From: an uncultured Methylopila sp. | GTDB taxonomy: Bacteria; Pseudomonadota; Alphaproteobacteria; Rhizobiales; Methylopilaceae | Length of the DNA stretch: 64,000 nucleotides | Direction of reading: 5' to 3' | Assembly: GCA_902168115.1 (NCBI GenBank) | Contig: CABHPB010000080.1 | Location: 78,869 to 142,868 of the forward strand | Shown here: piece after piece, positions 28,480 to 38,724 of the stretch | How the letters are laid out: each line of letters opens with the position of its first letter | Numbering within the stretch: the first letter of the stretch is position 1 | Notes under the pieces: model-generated | What the model was told of the DNA's origin: nothing | Databases searched by the model: none | What the model saw: only the letters and a program-made list of their open reading frames with translations | Position numbers and translations under genes: made by a program

Positions 28480-29361
28480 CTAGCCCACGCGTCCCGCCAG
28501 ATCCTGGATGAACTGCCAGGCGACGCGGCCCGAGCGGGAGCCGCGCGTGGTCGCCCATTCCAGCGCCTCGCGCCGAAGGTCCTCGGGAGAGACTTTCAGC
28601 CCGAAATGCTCGGCGTAGCCGTTCACCATCGCCAGGAATTCGTCCTGGCTGCAGCGGTGGAAGCCGAGCCACAGGCCGAAGCGGTCCGACAGCGACACCT
28701 TTTCCTCCACCGCCTCGCTCGCGTGGATCGCGGTCGAGCGCTCGTTCTCGATCATCTCGCGGGCGAGCAGGTGGCGGCGGTTGGAGGTCGCGTAGAACAG
28801 AACGTTTTCCGGCCGTCCCTCGATGCCGCCCTCCAGAACCGCCTTCAGCGACTTGTAGGAGGTGTCCTCGAGGTCGAAGGAGAGGTCGTCGCAGAACAGC
28901 AGGAACGGGAAGGGCGCCGCGCGCAGCAGCGACATCAGCGAGGGGAGCGTCTCGATGTCCTCGCGGTGAATCTCGACCAGCTTCAGCTTCGGGCGGCCTT
29001 CGTCGACCATCGTCTGCGAGACGGTCGCATGGGCGGCCTTGACCAGCGAACTCTTGCCCATGCCGCGCGCGCCCCAGAGCAGGGCGTTGTTGGCGGGCTT
29101 TCCGCGCGCGAAGCGCAGCGTGTTGTCGAGCAGCGTGTCGCGCGAGCGGTCGATCCCCTTGAGGAGGCCCATCTCGACGCGGCTGACCTGCGGAACCGGG
29201 ATCAGCCTCCGCTCTGTCGCGCTCCACACGAAGGCGTCGGCGGCCTCGAAATCCGGAGCCTCCAGGCGCGGCGGGGCCATGCGGTCGAGCGTCTCGGCGA
29301 TCCGCGCCAGCAGGGCGTCTCGGGTGTCCGTCGCCGGCATGGAGTAGAAGGGGTCTGACAC
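28480..29361 (-). CDS. DUF815 family P-loop ATPase
   Basis: 293-residue soluble ATPase of the AAA-like DUF815 family; biological role not established. Walker A is GARGMGKSSL (about residues 98-107) and Walker B is FLLFCDDLSF (about 163-172). Further family motifs are LLDNTLRFARGKPANNALLW before Walker A and YATSNRRHLLAREM, a sensor-1-like segment. The gene converges with nlpD and is divergent from yajC. It ends only three bases from the shared terminator. Confidence 0.9.
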   Translation of the reverse strand: MSDPFYSMPATDTRDALLARIAETLDRMAPPRLEAPDFEAADAFVWSATERRLIPVPQVSRVEMGLLKGIDRSRDTLLDNTLRFARGKPANNALLWGARGMGKSSLVKAAHATVSQTMVDEGRPKLKLVEIHREDIETLPSLMSLLRAAPFPFLLFCDDLSFDLEDTSYKSLKAVLEGGIEGRPENVLFYATSNRRHLLAREMIENERSTAIHASEAVEEKVSLSDRFGLWLGFHRCSQDEFLAMVNGYAEHFGLKVSPEDLRREALEWATTRGSRSGRVAWQFIQDLAGRVG

Positions 29362-29577
29362 GGGGCGAATTCCGCAGGGCAGGGGACTGGAAGCCGCGTA
29401 GGTAGCCCTGCGATCGCCGGTCGTCCACCGGCCTCCGTCCCGTGATTTGCTTTCGACGGGGCCGTGGCTATAGTCCGCGCCGCTCGCCGGGGGCCATGCT
29501 TCCGGCGCGATGAGACGTCGGCCGGCCGTCAGCGCGCGGGCGTGACGAAGACACCCCCGAAGCGTGGATTAAAAACG

Positions 29578-29919
29578 ATGTTCGTGACGCCAGCCTTCGC
29601 CCAAGGCGCCCCGGCCGCCGCCGGCGGCGCGGACTTCATGATCCAGCTGCTGCCGTTCCTGCTGATCTTCGTGATCATGTACTTCCTGATCCTGCGCCCG
29701 CAGCAGAAGCGCGTGAAGGCGCATCAGGAGATGATCAAGAACGTGCGCCGCGGCGACACGATCGTCACCGCGGGCGGCATCATCGCCAAGGTGGTCAAGG
29801 TCACGGACGACTCGGAAGTTCAGATCGAGATCGCCGACAACGTGCGCGCTCGGCTGTCGCGGGGAATGATCTCCGAGGTCAAGACGAAGGGCGAACCGGT
29901 CAAGACCGACGGCGCCTGA
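29578..29919 (+). CDS. yajC: preprotein translocase subunit YajC
   Basis: Small accessory subunit of the SecDF-YajC complex. The 113-residue protein has one membrane helix (LLPFLLIFVIMYFLILRPQQ, about residues 23-42) followed by the family's RPQQKRVKAHQEMIKNVRRGD and a small beta domain (VTAGGIIAKVVKVTDD). ATG 29578 is chosen because it gives the usual short N terminus MFVTPAFAQ; the frame is open upstream. secD and secF follow. Confidence 0.95.
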   Translation: MFVTPAFAQGAPAAAGGADFMIQLLPFLLIFVIMYFLILRPQQKRVKAHQEMIKNVRRGDTIVTAGGIIAKVVKVTDDSEVQIEIADNVRARLSRGMISEVKTKGEPVKTDGA

Positions 29920-29986
29920 TATAGACCTCCCGATTCCGGAAGGCCCGTCCGGCCGTAGGCGGCCGTGAAAGCGATCGAACGCATCC

Positions 29987-31603
29987 ATGCTGCATATCTC
30001 GAAGTGGAAGACGATCGGGGTCCTCGCCCTCTGTCTGTTGGGCGTCCTCCTCGCTTTGCCGAACGTCCTGCCGAGCCACGTGCGCGACCAGTATCCGAGC
30101 TGGTTCCCGGCGCGCACCATCGTGCTCGGCCTCGATCTGCAGGGCGGCGTGCAGCTTCTGCTCGAGGGCGACGCCGACAAGTTCCGTGAGGACCGCCGCA
30201 AGCAGCTGCTCGAGGACGTCCGCCGCGTGCTGGTGCGCGACGGCCGCATCGGCACGACCGGCATCGCCCAGAACGGCGATACGGTCCGCGCGACGCTGCG
30301 CAACGCGACCGACATGCAGTCGGCGCTCGAGAAGCTGAGGACGCTCGCCGTGCCGGCGACGCAGTCGATGTTCTCCGGCCCCGGGCCGGTCGACGTCGAC
30401 GTCGCGCAGGACGGCCCGAACGTCGTGACCGCCAAGCTCAACGACCAGGGCCTCGCCGCCCGCGTTCGCGCGGCGGTCGGCCAGTCGCTCGAGGTGGTGC
30501 GCAAGCGCGTCGACATCCTTGGCACGACCGAGCCGTCGATCCAGCAGCAGGGCGCCGACCGCATCCTCGTGCAGGTGCCGGGCTACAACGACCCGACGCG
30601 CCTCAAGGAAATCCTCGGCACCACGGCGAAGATGGAGTTCCGTCTCGTCGACCAGTCCGTGCCGGTCGAGCAGGCGCTCGCCGGACGGCCGCCGGAAGGG
30701 TCGGAGATCCTTCAGGAGGACGTCGGCGGCGGCCAGACCCGGCCGATCCTCGTCGAGAAGCGCGTGATGGTGTCGGGCGCGGACCTCACCGGCGCGACCC
30801 CCGGCTTCGACCAGCGCTCGCGCGAGCCGATCGTCCAGTTCCAGTTCAACAATCAGGGCGCGCGCGCTTTCGGGCAGGTCACGACGGCGAACGTCGGCAA
30901 GCCCTTCGCGATCATCCTCGACGGCAAGGTCATCTCGGCGCCGCGCATCAACGAGCCGATCACCGGCGGCCAGGGCCAGATTTCGGGCAACTTCTCTGTC
31001 GAGAGCGCGAACAACCTCTCGGTCCAGCTGCGGTCCGGCGCCCTGCCGATCGAGTTCAAGATCGCCGAAGAACGCACCGTTGGCCCTGGCCTCGGGCAGG
31101 ACTCGATCGACGCCGGCACCAAGGCGACGATCTATGCGGCGATCTTCGTCGTGCTCTTCATGTTCGCGACCTACGGCGTGTTCGGCTTCATCGCGAACCT
31201 CGCGCTGATTATCCACGTCGTCTTCATCTTCGCGCTGATGTCGCTGCTTGGGGCGACGCTGACGCTGCCCGGCATCGCCGGCATCGTGCTGACGATCGGC
31301 ACGGCGGTCGATTCGAACGTGCTGATCTACGAGCGCATCCGTGAGGAGTTTCGCTCCGGCCGCAGCATGATCTCGTCGATCGAGGGTGGCTTCAACCACG
31401 CCTTCGCGGTGATCATCGATTCCAACTCGACCATGGCCATCGCCGCGATCATCCTGTTCCTCTTGGGTTCCGGCCCGGTGAAGGGTTTTGCGGTGGTGTT
31501 CATCCTGGGCATCCTGACCACCGTCATCACCGCCGTGACCATGACGCGGATGATGATCGCGCTGTGGTATCGCAGCACCCGTCCGCAGACGCTGCCGTTC
31601 TGA
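29987..31603 (+). CDS. secD: protein translocase subunit SecD
   Basis: Inner-membrane RND-type protein that uses the proton gradient to pull exported proteins through after SecYEG. The 538-residue product has one N-terminal membrane helix, a large periplasmic region with GLDLQGGVQLLLEG and the P1 head domain, and five membrane helices at the C terminus containing TLPGIAGIVLTIGTAVDSNVLIYERIREE in two overlapping blocks. The Asp in AVDSNVLIYERI is part of the proton path. secF starts 13 bases later. Confidence 0.97.
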   Translation: MLHISKWKTIGVLALCLLGVLLALPNVLPSHVRDQYPSWFPARTIVLGLDLQGGVQLLLEGDADKFREDRRKQLLEDVRRVLVRDGRIGTTGIAQNGDTVRATLRNATDMQSALEKLRTLAVPATQSMFSGPGPVDVDVAQDGPNVVTAKLNDQGLAARVRAAVGQSLEVVRKRVDILGTTEPSIQQQGADRILVQVPGYNDPTRLKEILGTTAKMEFRLVDQSVPVEQALAGRPPEGSEILQEDVGGGQTRPILVEKRVMVSGADLTGATPGFDQRSREPIVQFQFNNQGARAFGQVTTANVGKPFAIILDGKVISAPRINEPITGGQGQISGNFSVESANNLSVQLRSGALPIEFKIAEERTVGPGLGQDSIDAGTKATIYAAIFVVLFMFATYGVFGFIANLALIIHVVFIFALMSLLGATLTLPGIAGIVLTIGTAVDSNVLIYERIREEFRSGRSMISSIEGGFNHAFAVIIDSNSTMAIAAIILFLLGSGPVKGFAVVFILGILTTVITAVTMTRMMIALWYRSTRPQTLPF

Positions 31604-31616
31604 AGGGAGAGGCCAG

Positions 31617-32594
31617 ATGAAACTCCTCCGCCTCTTCCCCGACGATTCGAAGTTCCGCTTCGTCCGCTGGCGCGTCGTCACCTTCCCGTTCTCGGCGGCG
31701 GTCGCTGTGCTGACGCTCGTCATCTTCATGACGGTCGGCCTGAATTTCGGCATCGACTTCACCGGCGGCACCCTGATCGAGATGCAGGCGAAGTCCGGCC
31801 ACGCCGACCTCGCCAAGGTCCGCGAGACGGCGCACGCCTTCAACGCCGGCGAGGTCGAGGTCCAGGAATTCGGGACGGGCGGACAGGTGTCGCTGCGCTT
31901 CCGCAGCCAGCCCGGCGGCCAGGAGGCGCAGAACAAGCTCGTCGCCGACGTCCGCAAGACCTTCGAGACCGAATACGACATCCGCCGCGACGAGACCGTC
32001 GGTCCGCGCGTCTCTGGGGAACTCGTCCAGGCCGGCACGCTCGGCGTCGTGCTCTCGATCATGGCGGTGCTCGGCTATCTCTGGTTCCGCTTCGAGATGA
32101 ACCTCGCGATCGGCGCGGTGATCGGCACGCTGCACGACATCGTGCTGACGGTCGGCTTCTTCCTGATCACGCGGGAAGAGTTCAACATGACGTCGATCGC
32201 CGCGATCCTGACGATCGTCGGCTATTCGCTGAACGAGACCGTCGTGGTGTTCGACCGCACCCGAGAGCTCTTGAGAAAATACAAGAACATCCCGACGGAA
32301 GAGCTTCTCGATCTGTCGATTAATCACACCATGTCGCGCACGGTGATGACCGCCACGACCACGGCGCTCTCGCTGCTCGCGCTGGTGCTGTTCGGCGGTC
32401 AGGCGATCCAGGGCTTCGCCAACGTGATGCTGTTCGGCGTCATCATCTGCACCTACTCGGCGATCTTCGTCTCGACCCCGATGCTGATCTATCTCGGGGT
32501 GAAGACCTCGGCCCGCGCCGCCGCCGAGGATAAGGCTGACAAGGCCATGCGCGAGGCCGCCCAGCGCCGCCCCGCCGCGCCGACCGCGGGGTAG
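31617..32594 (+). CDS. secF: protein translocase subunit SecF
   Basis: Partner of SecD. The 325-residue protein has six membrane helices and the family motifs GLNFGIDFTGGTLIEM after helix 1 and SLNETVVVFDRTREL in the proton-relay helix. A GGGAGAGG ribosome site precedes ATG 31617. The gene ends the yajC-secD-secF operon; a palindromic repeat lies between it and the convergent thiE. Confidence 0.96.
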   Translation: MKLLRLFPDDSKFRFVRWRVVTFPFSAAVAVLTLVIFMTVGLNFGIDFTGGTLIEMQAKSGHADLAKVRETAHAFNAGEVEVQEFGTGGQVSLRFRSQPGGQEAQNKLVADVRKTFETEYDIRRDETVGPRVSGELVQAGTLGVVLSIMAVLGYLWFRFEMNLAIGAVIGTLHDIVLTVGFFLITREEFNMTSIAAILTIVGYSLNETVVVFDRTRELLRKYKNIPTEELLDLSINHTMSRTVMTATTTALSLLALVLFGGQAIQGFANVMLFGVIICTYSAIFVSTPMLIYLGVKTSARAAAEDKADKAMREAAQRRPAAPTAG

Positions 32595-32616
32595 GGACGG
32601 CGATACGCAGGCTATC

Positions 32617-32702
32617 TCCCGGGCTTGTCCCGGGATCCATTGTCGCGCCGCTTGGGCGATCAGTCGTTGGCGGAAATGGGTCCCGGCACTTTGGCCGGGA
32701 CG
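32617..32702. repeat. intergenic palindromic repeat of the CCCGGGACAAG class
   Basis: Two GC-rich hairpins, CCCGGG-CTTG-TCCCGGG at the left and TCCCGGC-ACTTT-GGCCGGGA at the right, are linked by the complementary pair ATCCATT/AATGGGT. The whole folds as one nested palindrome. The core resembles a repeat that is very common between genes in alphaproteobacteria. It sits between two convergent operons and might help end transcription. Confidence 0.75.
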
Positions 32703-32742
32703 ACGGGCGGCGGCTCAATAGATATGAGCGAAAACGTCTCTC

Positions 32743-33351
32743 TTACGCCGTCTCGCGGGTCGCCCTGATCCATTCCCGCGCCCGCGCTTCCGGGTCGGCG
32801 GCTCCGGTCACGTCGTTCACCACCGCGACGACGTCGGCGCCCGCCTTGAGGCACTGGCGGGCGCGATCCGGATTGAGGCCGCCGATCGCGACGAGCGGAC
32901 GGTCGCCGATCAGCCGCTTCCATTCGCCGATGCGCTCCAGACCCTGCGGGGCGAACGGCATCTGCTTCAGGATCGTCGGCCAGATCGGGCCGAGCGCGAT
33001 ATGGTGCGGGTCGAACGACAGCGCCCGGTCGATCTCGTCGTGCGTGTGCGTCGAGACGCCGAGCTTGAGCCCGGCGCGGCGGATCGCGGCGATGTCGGCG
33101 CCGTCGAGGTCCTCCTGGCCGAGATGCAGGAAGCCGGCCTTCTCCTCGATCGCGATCTCCCAGTAGTCGTTGACCACGAGGTCCGCGCCGGCGTTGGCGC
33201 AGAGGTCGAGCGCCGTGCGGATGTCGGCGCGCAGCACGTCCGCCGGCTTGTCCTTCATGCGCAACTGGATGAGCCGCGCGCCGACCGAGAGCATGCGCCG
33301 CACCCAGTCGGCGCTGTCGACGACGGGATAGAACGGATCGAGACGGTTCAT
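32743..33351 (-). CDS. thiE: thiamine-phosphate synthase
   Basis: Joins HMP-pyrophosphate and the thiazole phosphate to form thiamine phosphate. The 202-residue TIM barrel has the family motifs [39 protein letters not shown] (in two parts), [10 protein letters not shown] and [20 protein letters not shown]. The usual GPIF-TKT motif is replaced by [11 protein letters not shown], a known variant in this order. It overlaps thiG by four bases and is last in thiOSGE. Confidence 0.94.
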   Translation of the reverse strand: MNRLDPFYPVVDSADWVRRMLSVGARLIQLRMKDKPADVLRADIRTALDLCANAGADLVVNDYWEIAIEEKAGFLHLGQEDLDGADIAAIRRAGLKLGVSTHTHDEIDRALSFDPHHIALGPIWPTILKQMPFAPQGLERIGEWKRLIGDRPLVAIGGLNPDRARQCLKAGADVVAVVNDVTGAADPEARAREWIRATRETA

Positions 33352-34136
33352 GCGAAGGTCGCCCGGCCGAACACGGGGGTCGAGGGCGCGGCCATGTCGC
33401 GCGGCTCGATCGGCACGGCGAGAAAGCCCTCGCGGCCGGCCTCGATCGCCTTGCCGAAGGCGCGGGCCATGCCGACCGGATCGCCCGCCTTGGAAACGGC
33501 GGTGTTGAGCAGGATTGCGTCGTAGCCGAGCTCCATCGCCTGCGCCGCATGGCTCGGACGGCCGATGCCAGCGTCGACGACGAGCGGCACGTCCGGGAAA
33601 TGCGCGCGCAGCGAACGGAGCGCGTAGACATCATTCAGCCCCATGCCGGTGCCGATCGGCGCGCCCCAGGGCATCAGCACCTTGCAGCCGGCCTCCAGCA
33701 GCTTCTCGGCGACCACGAGATCAGCTGTCGTGTAGGGGAAGACCTGAAAACCGTCGTCCGACAGGATCTTCGCAGCTTCGACGAGGCCGAAGACGTCGGG
33801 CTGCAGCGTGTCGGCGTCGCCGATCACCTCGAGCTTGATCCAGGGCGTGCCGAACACCTCGCGCGCCATCTGCGCGGTCGTGACGGCCTCCTGCACCGAA
33901 TGGCAGCCGGCGGTGTTCGGCAGCACCTTGCAGCCGAGTCCCTGGATGAGGCCCCAGAAATCCTGGCCTTCGCGAAGGCGACCGGATTCGCGGCGCAGCG
34001 ACACGGTGACGATCTCCGACCCGGACGCGCGCACGGCGTCGCCGAGGACCTGCGGGGAGGGGTATTGCGCCGTTCCCAGCAGTAGGCGGGAGGAGACCTC
34101 GGTCCCGTAGAAGGAAAGCTTGTCCATATTCCTCAC
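33348..34136 (-). CDS. thiG: thiazole synthase
   Basis: Forms the thiazole ring of thiamine from deoxyxylulose phosphate, dehydroglycine and ThiS-thiocarboxylate. The product, about 260 residues, has [14 protein letters not shown] near the N terminus, the Schiff-base lysine in WIKLEVIGD, and the phosphate loops [14 protein letters not shown] and [19 protein letters not shown]. The start is uncertain: GTG 34136 overlaps the thiS stop, while ATG 34127, three codons later, gives MDKLSFYG. Translation is probably coupled to thiS. Confidence 0.95.
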   Translation of the reverse strand: MRNMDKLSFYGTEVSSRLLLGTAQYPSPQVLGDAVRASGSEIVTVSLRRESGRLREGQDFWGLIQGLGCKVLPNTAGCHSVQEAVTTAQMAREVFGTPWIKLEVIGDADTLQPDVFGLVEAAKILSDDGFQVFPYTTADLVVAEKLLEAGCKVLMPWGAPIGTGMGLNDVYALRSLRAHFPDVPLVVDAGIGRPSHAAQAMELGYDAILLNTAVSKAGDPVGMARAFGKAIEAGREGFLAVPIEPRDMAAPSTPVFGRATFA

Positions 34137-34330
34137 CCGCCCTGCCGCGGCGCAACGATCTCGATCCGGTCGCCGTCCTTCAGCGCGCGGCCGGCGCGCG
34201 CTGTCGCGGGCACGAAGGCGCCGTTGACCGCCGTCGCGACGACCGCGTCGCCATAGTCGAGCGCGACCAGCGCGCTTGTCAGATCCTCGGCCTCGACCTC
34301 AAGAGGCGAGCCGTTGACGATCAGCTTCAC
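34133..34330 (-). CDS. thiS: sulfur carrier protein ThiS
   Basis: Ubiquitin-like carrier that brings sulfur as a C-terminal thiocarboxylate to thiazole synthase. The product is 65 residues long and ends in the essential diglycine (VAPRQGG). GTG 34330 is chosen: GGAG stands seven bases upstream and the protein then begins MKLIVNG as the family does; GTG 34336 is too close to that site. The gene overlaps the 3' end of thiO by 32 bases. Confidence 0.92.
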   Translation of the reverse strand: MKLIVNGSPLEVEAEDLTSALVALDYGDAVVATAVNGAFVPATARAGRALKDGDRIEIVAPRQGG

Positions 34331-35297
34331 GTCCACTCTCCAGTTCGAACACGGCGTCCGCCGCGAGCCGCCCGAAGGTCGGCGACAGCAGGAACCCGTT
34401 GCGATAAAGCCCGTTCACCCGCACCACGCGGCCCTCCCGGAGAACGCGCGGCAGGTTGTCGGGAAACGAAGGGCGCACCTCCGCGCAGGTCTCCACGACC
34501 TCGGCCTCGCCGAAGGCGGGATGGAGGGCGTAGGCGCCGTTGATCAGTTCGACCGCCGAGCGGGCCGAGATTTTTGCGCGCGAGGCGCTCTCCATCGCGG
34601 TGGCGCCGACCATGAAGACATGGTCCGCGCGCGGGATCACGTAGAGCGCGATGCGCGGATGGAGCAGGCGGATCGGCCGCTTGAGACTGATTTCCTCGGT
34701 CCGCAGCATCACCATCTCGCCGCGCACGCCGCGAAGATCCTTCAGCGTCTCGCGTGCGCCGAACCCGCGGCAGTCGACGACGGCCTTGGCGTCGATCTCG
34801 TCCGGATCGGCCGAGACGCCGAATCGCACGCTGCCGCCGAGGGCTTCCAGCCTGCGTTGCAGGGCGGGCAGGGCGGCGCGCGGGTCGACATGCGCCTCTT
34901 CGGGGAAGAACAGCGCGCGATCGAATCGTCCGGCGAGGTCCGGCTCGAGTTCGCCGAGGCGAGCGGCGTCGGCCCATTCGAAATGGTCGGTGCGGCGCGA
35001 GAACCGGGTCAGCTCCGCCTGGTCGCGGCGGGAGGCGACGACGAGCGTTCCCTCGACGGAAATTTCGGCGATCTGGCGCGGCCACCAGCCGAGCGCCTCG
35101 GGGCCGAGGCGGGCGGCCTCTTCCTCGCCGGTCTCGGCCTCGCACCATGGCGCGATCATGCCGCCGGCGGCCCAGGCGCAAGCGCGCTCGCCAAGGCGCG
35201 CGCCACGCTCCAGCACCTCGACGGAGGCGCCGCGTTCGGCCAGTTCGATCGCCGTGACGAGGCCGGCGACGCCGGCGCCCACGACAACAACGCGCAT
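34299..35297 (-). CDS. thiO: glycine oxidase ThiO (FAD-dependent)
   Basis: Oxidises glycine to iminoacetate (dehydroglycine), the nitrogen and carbon source for the thiazole ring in aerobes. The 332-residue DAO-family flavoprotein has the dinucleotide motif VVVGAGVAGLVTAIEL at the N terminus and a C-terminal RVNGLYRNGFLLSPTFG block typical of ThiO. ATG 35297 is preceded by GGGAG at good spacing. An upstream ATG at 35354 lies in the riboswitch expression region and is less likely. It is the first gene of thiOSGE. Confidence 0.92.
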   Translation of the reverse strand: MRVVVVGAGVAGLVTAIELAERGASVEVLERGARLGERACAWAAGGMIAPWCEAETGEEEAARLGPEALGWWPRQIAEISVEGTLVVASRRDQAELTRFSRRTDHFEWADAARLGELEPDLAGRFDRALFFPEEAHVDPRAALPALQRRLEALGGSVRFGVSADPDEIDAKAVVDCRGFGARETLKDLRGVRGEMVMLRTEEISLKRPIRLLHPRIALYVIPRADHVFMVGATAMESASRAKISARSAVELINGAYALHPAFGEAEVVETCAEVRPSFPDNLPRVLREGRVVRVNGLYRNGFLLSPTFGRLAADAVFELESGREADRQRLAS

Positions 35298-35394
35298 GTC
35301 CAGCTCCCTCGGCTCCAGACGCCGTGAGAGGGCCATGGCATGGCTCGGGGACATCTTGCGCCGGCCCCTGCAAAAAGGAGCCGAGCGGTCGTCC

Positions 35395-35478
35395 GTCCCT
35401 TCGCCGGCATGACCCGGATCAGGTTCTAAGGGTCCGGCGCTCGCGCCGTCTCAGCCCGTCGCCGGGCGCCCCTCGGAT
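35395..35478 (-). promoter_or_regulatory. TPP riboswitch (THI element) controlling thiOSGE
   Basis: On the minus strand the conserved THI-box elements occur in order: GGGGCGCCC, CTGAGA, ACCCTTAGAACCTGATCCGG and GTCATGCCGGCGAAGGGA. These form the two arms that bind the pyrimidine and the pyrophosphate of TPP. It lies about 100 bases before thiO. The spacer contains GCTCGG and a distant CCGAGC that could form the switching helix, but no U-rich terminator, so control of translation seems more likely. Confidence 0.96.
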
Positions 35479-35524
35479 GTCACGGAACTGTGGTGATGGG
35501 GCAGGGCGCTGTCAACCGGCCAGC

Positions 35525-35653
35525 GCTTGTCCCGGGCCCTCGTCGGCGTTGAGCCGGGACCCAGACACGTCCGCGCTTCAAGGCGATCTGACGGGCGCCG
35601 CCTCTGTTGGAGGTGGTCGCGGTTATCGGTTCCGGCTCAAGGCCGGGACAAGC
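35525..35653. repeat. degenerate intergenic inverted repeat
   Basis: Outer arms GCTTGTCCCGG (35525-35535) and CCGGGACAAGC (35643-35653) are exact complements, and an inner pair GAGCCGGGA / TTCCGGCTC is complementary except for one base. The core matches the repeat at 32617. About 110 bases separate the outer arms. It fills most of the gap between the riboswitch and the next minus-strand gene. Confidence 0.65.
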
Positions 35654-35668
35654 AGCGGCGCCGTCGCC

Positions 35669-36994
<1,326 letters not shown>

Positions 36995-37018
36995 TGTCGC
37001 GCATCATGATGCGCCGCC

Positions 37019-37049
37019 AAAGTTCTGAATTGTAACAGTTATGATCTTT
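37019..37049. promoter_or_regulatory. imperfect inverted repeat upstream of the siderophore-interacting protein
   Basis: AAAGTTCTGAATTG (37019-37032) and the complement of CAGTTATGATCTTT (37036-37049) agree at 10 of 14 positions. The 31-base element is the most A+T-rich stretch in the gap before the SIP gene, which suggests promoter or operator. It does not clearly match a Fur, Irr or RirA consensus. Confidence 0.4.
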
Positions 37050-37122
37050 GGCGGTTCGCTTGCGTTGAGATCAGGCGAGCGGTTATCAGCGCAGTGATCG
37101 CAGTCCGCGTCGGAGGCGCCAC

Positions 37123-38211
37123 GTGCCGGACGAGAACACGCCGCTGGTCACCGAAGCCGTCGTCGAGGTCGCCAGCCCCGCCGAGTTGATCGTCGCGCTC
37201 GGCGATTTCTGGCGCTCGCACGATGTCGAGATCACGAGCGAGCCCGGCCGACTGACCGCGCGGCTCGGCCTTGGGGAGGGCGTGCTCGCGCTCGCCGCGC
37301 ACGGGCTGACGGCGCGGCTGCTGGGGACCGATCTCGGCGCGCTCGAACTGCTGCGCGGCTATCTCACCGATAGCCTGGAGCGCTTCGCCGGCGAGGGCGG
37401 CTCGAAGATCACATGGTCGGGGCACATCCGCGAGGCGAAGACCTTTGCGGATTTCCGCGAGGTGCGGCTCGTCTCGGCGCGCGACGTCGCCCCGCGCATC
37501 CGCCGGCTGACCTTCGCGGGCGAGGACGTCGCGCGCTTCGGGTCCGAGAAGGACATCCATGTGCGGATGTATTTTCCGCCGGAGGGGCTTGCCGAGCCGG
37601 AATGGCCGCGTCCGGGCCCTGATGGGCGCACCGTGTGGCCCGCCGAGGAGCGCCGCCCGGAGGTCCGCTACTACACGGTTCGCCGCTACGACGCCGCGCG
37701 GGGCGAGATCGAGGTCGACGTCGTGATGCACGCCGACGAGGGCCCGGGCTCGGCCTTCGCGGCGCGGGCGACGCCTGGTTCGATCTGCGGCATGGCGGGG
37801 CCGGTCGGCCGCAGCGCGCCGGACGCCGGCTGGACGCTGTTCGCCGGCGACGAGACCGCGCTGCCGGCGATCGCGCGGCTGCTCGAGACGATGCCGCGCG
37901 ACGCGCAGGGCGCCGCCTTCATCGAGGTCGACTGCGCCGAAGACGAGATCGCGCTCGACGCGCCGGCCGCGATGAGCGTGCGCTGGCTTCACCGCCGCGG
38001 CGCGCCGGCCGGCGCGACCGATCTGCTGATCTCAGCGCTGCGCGGGGTCGCCTGGCCCGGCCATGACGACGTTTTCGCCTGGGTCGCCTGCGAATACGGC
38101 GCCTCGAAGCTCATCCGAAAACACCTGCGCACGGCCTGCGGCCTGCCGCGCGAAAAGCACCTCGTCGTCGGCTACTGGGAGCGCGAGGTCGCCGAGGCCG
38201 AAGCGGCCTGA
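37123..38211 (+). CDS. siderophore-interacting protein with N-terminal DUF2218 domain
   Basis: 362-residue cytoplasmic flavoprotein. Residues 1 to about 100 form a DUF2218 domain (a small domain often linked to iron uptake). The rest is a ViuB/SIP-type ferric-siderophore reductase: FAD-binding beta barrel (RLVSARDVAPRIRRLTFAGED, then VRYYTVRRYD and VDVVMHADEGPGSAFAARAT) and the NAD(P)H domain ending in WVACEYGASKLIRKHL and HLVVGYW. It should release iron from imported siderophores by reduction. The start is GTG 37123. It converges with allA, with six bases between the stops. Confidence 0.9.
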   Translation: MPDENTPLVTEAVVEVASPAELIVALGDFWRSHDVEITSEPGRLTARLGLGEGVLALAAHGLTARLLGTDLGALELLRGYLTDSLERFAGEGGSKITWSGHIREAKTFADFREVRLVSARDVAPRIRRLTFAGEDVARFGSEKDIHVRMYFPPEGLAEPEWPRPGPDGRTVWPAEERRPEVRYYTVRRYDAARGEIEVDVVMHADEGPGSAFAARATPGSICGMAGPVGRSAPDAGWTLFAGDETALPAIARLLETMPRDAQGAAFIEVDCAEDEIALDAPAAMSVRWLHRRGAPAGATDLLISALRGVAWPGHDDVFAWVACEYGASKLIRKHLRTACGLPREKHLVVGYWEREVAEAEAA

Positions 38212-38217
38212 GGCGGC

Positions 38218-38724
38218 TCAGTTTTCCGCGACGAACCGGATCTCGTCAGCCGCGAAGAACCGCTCGACGAGGTTTGGCGCTGACCCCTCGCGGTCGACGA
38301 TGAGGAAGTCCTGTCGGTCGGCGATGGTCAGCACCGGGAAATGCCAGACGCCGGGCGCGTAGTTCACGCCCTGATCGCCGCGCGCAAGAAAACAGCGGAG
38401 CGTCGTAAGGTCCGGCTTGTCGCCGCCCTCGGCCACGACGACCAGCCAGTCCTCGCGCGAGAGCGGGTAGAAGGCCTGGCTCGCCAGCGGATGCTTCTCC
38501 AGCATGTCGATCGCGATCGGGCGCGGTCGGCGCCTCGCCTCGAAGATCGAGACGCATGTCCGGCCGCCCTCGCCGATCGCGACGTGCGCGAGGTCGTGGC
38601 GGCGAAGCGCAAAACCCTGGTTGATGACGCGCGTCTCGCAGCCCTCGATCTCGATGACGTCGCCGAAGGGCGCGAAGGCCGCCTTGGTCAGCGGTTCGAC
38701 AGGAAGCGGCGGCCTGCCGCTCAC
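38218..38724 (-). CDS. allA: ureidoglycolate lyase
   Basis: Splits ureidoglycolate to glyoxylate and urea, the last step of the allantoate route. The 168-residue cupin has the family motifs LTKAAFAPFGDVIEIEG, KHPLASQAFYPLSREDWLVVVA and VNYAPGVWHFPVLTI with the metal-binding His. GTG 38724 overlaps the allantoicase stop as GTGA, so the two are coupled. Confidence 0.94.
   Translation of the reverse strand: MSGRPPLPVEPLTKAAFAPFGDVIEIEGCETRVINQGFALRRHDLAHVAIGEGGRTCVSIFEARRRPRPIAIDMLEKHPLASQAFYPLSREDWLVVVAEGGDKPDLTTLRCFLARGDQGVNYAPGVWHFPVLTIADRQDFLIVDREGSAPNLVERFFAADEIRFVAEN

Noticed and set aside
29900..32062. A 720-codon open frame antisense to secD-secF
   Set aside because: Low-complexity His/Arg/Asp-rich translation, no motif, and it mirrors the codon bias of the sense genes. 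Typical of GC-rich DNA.
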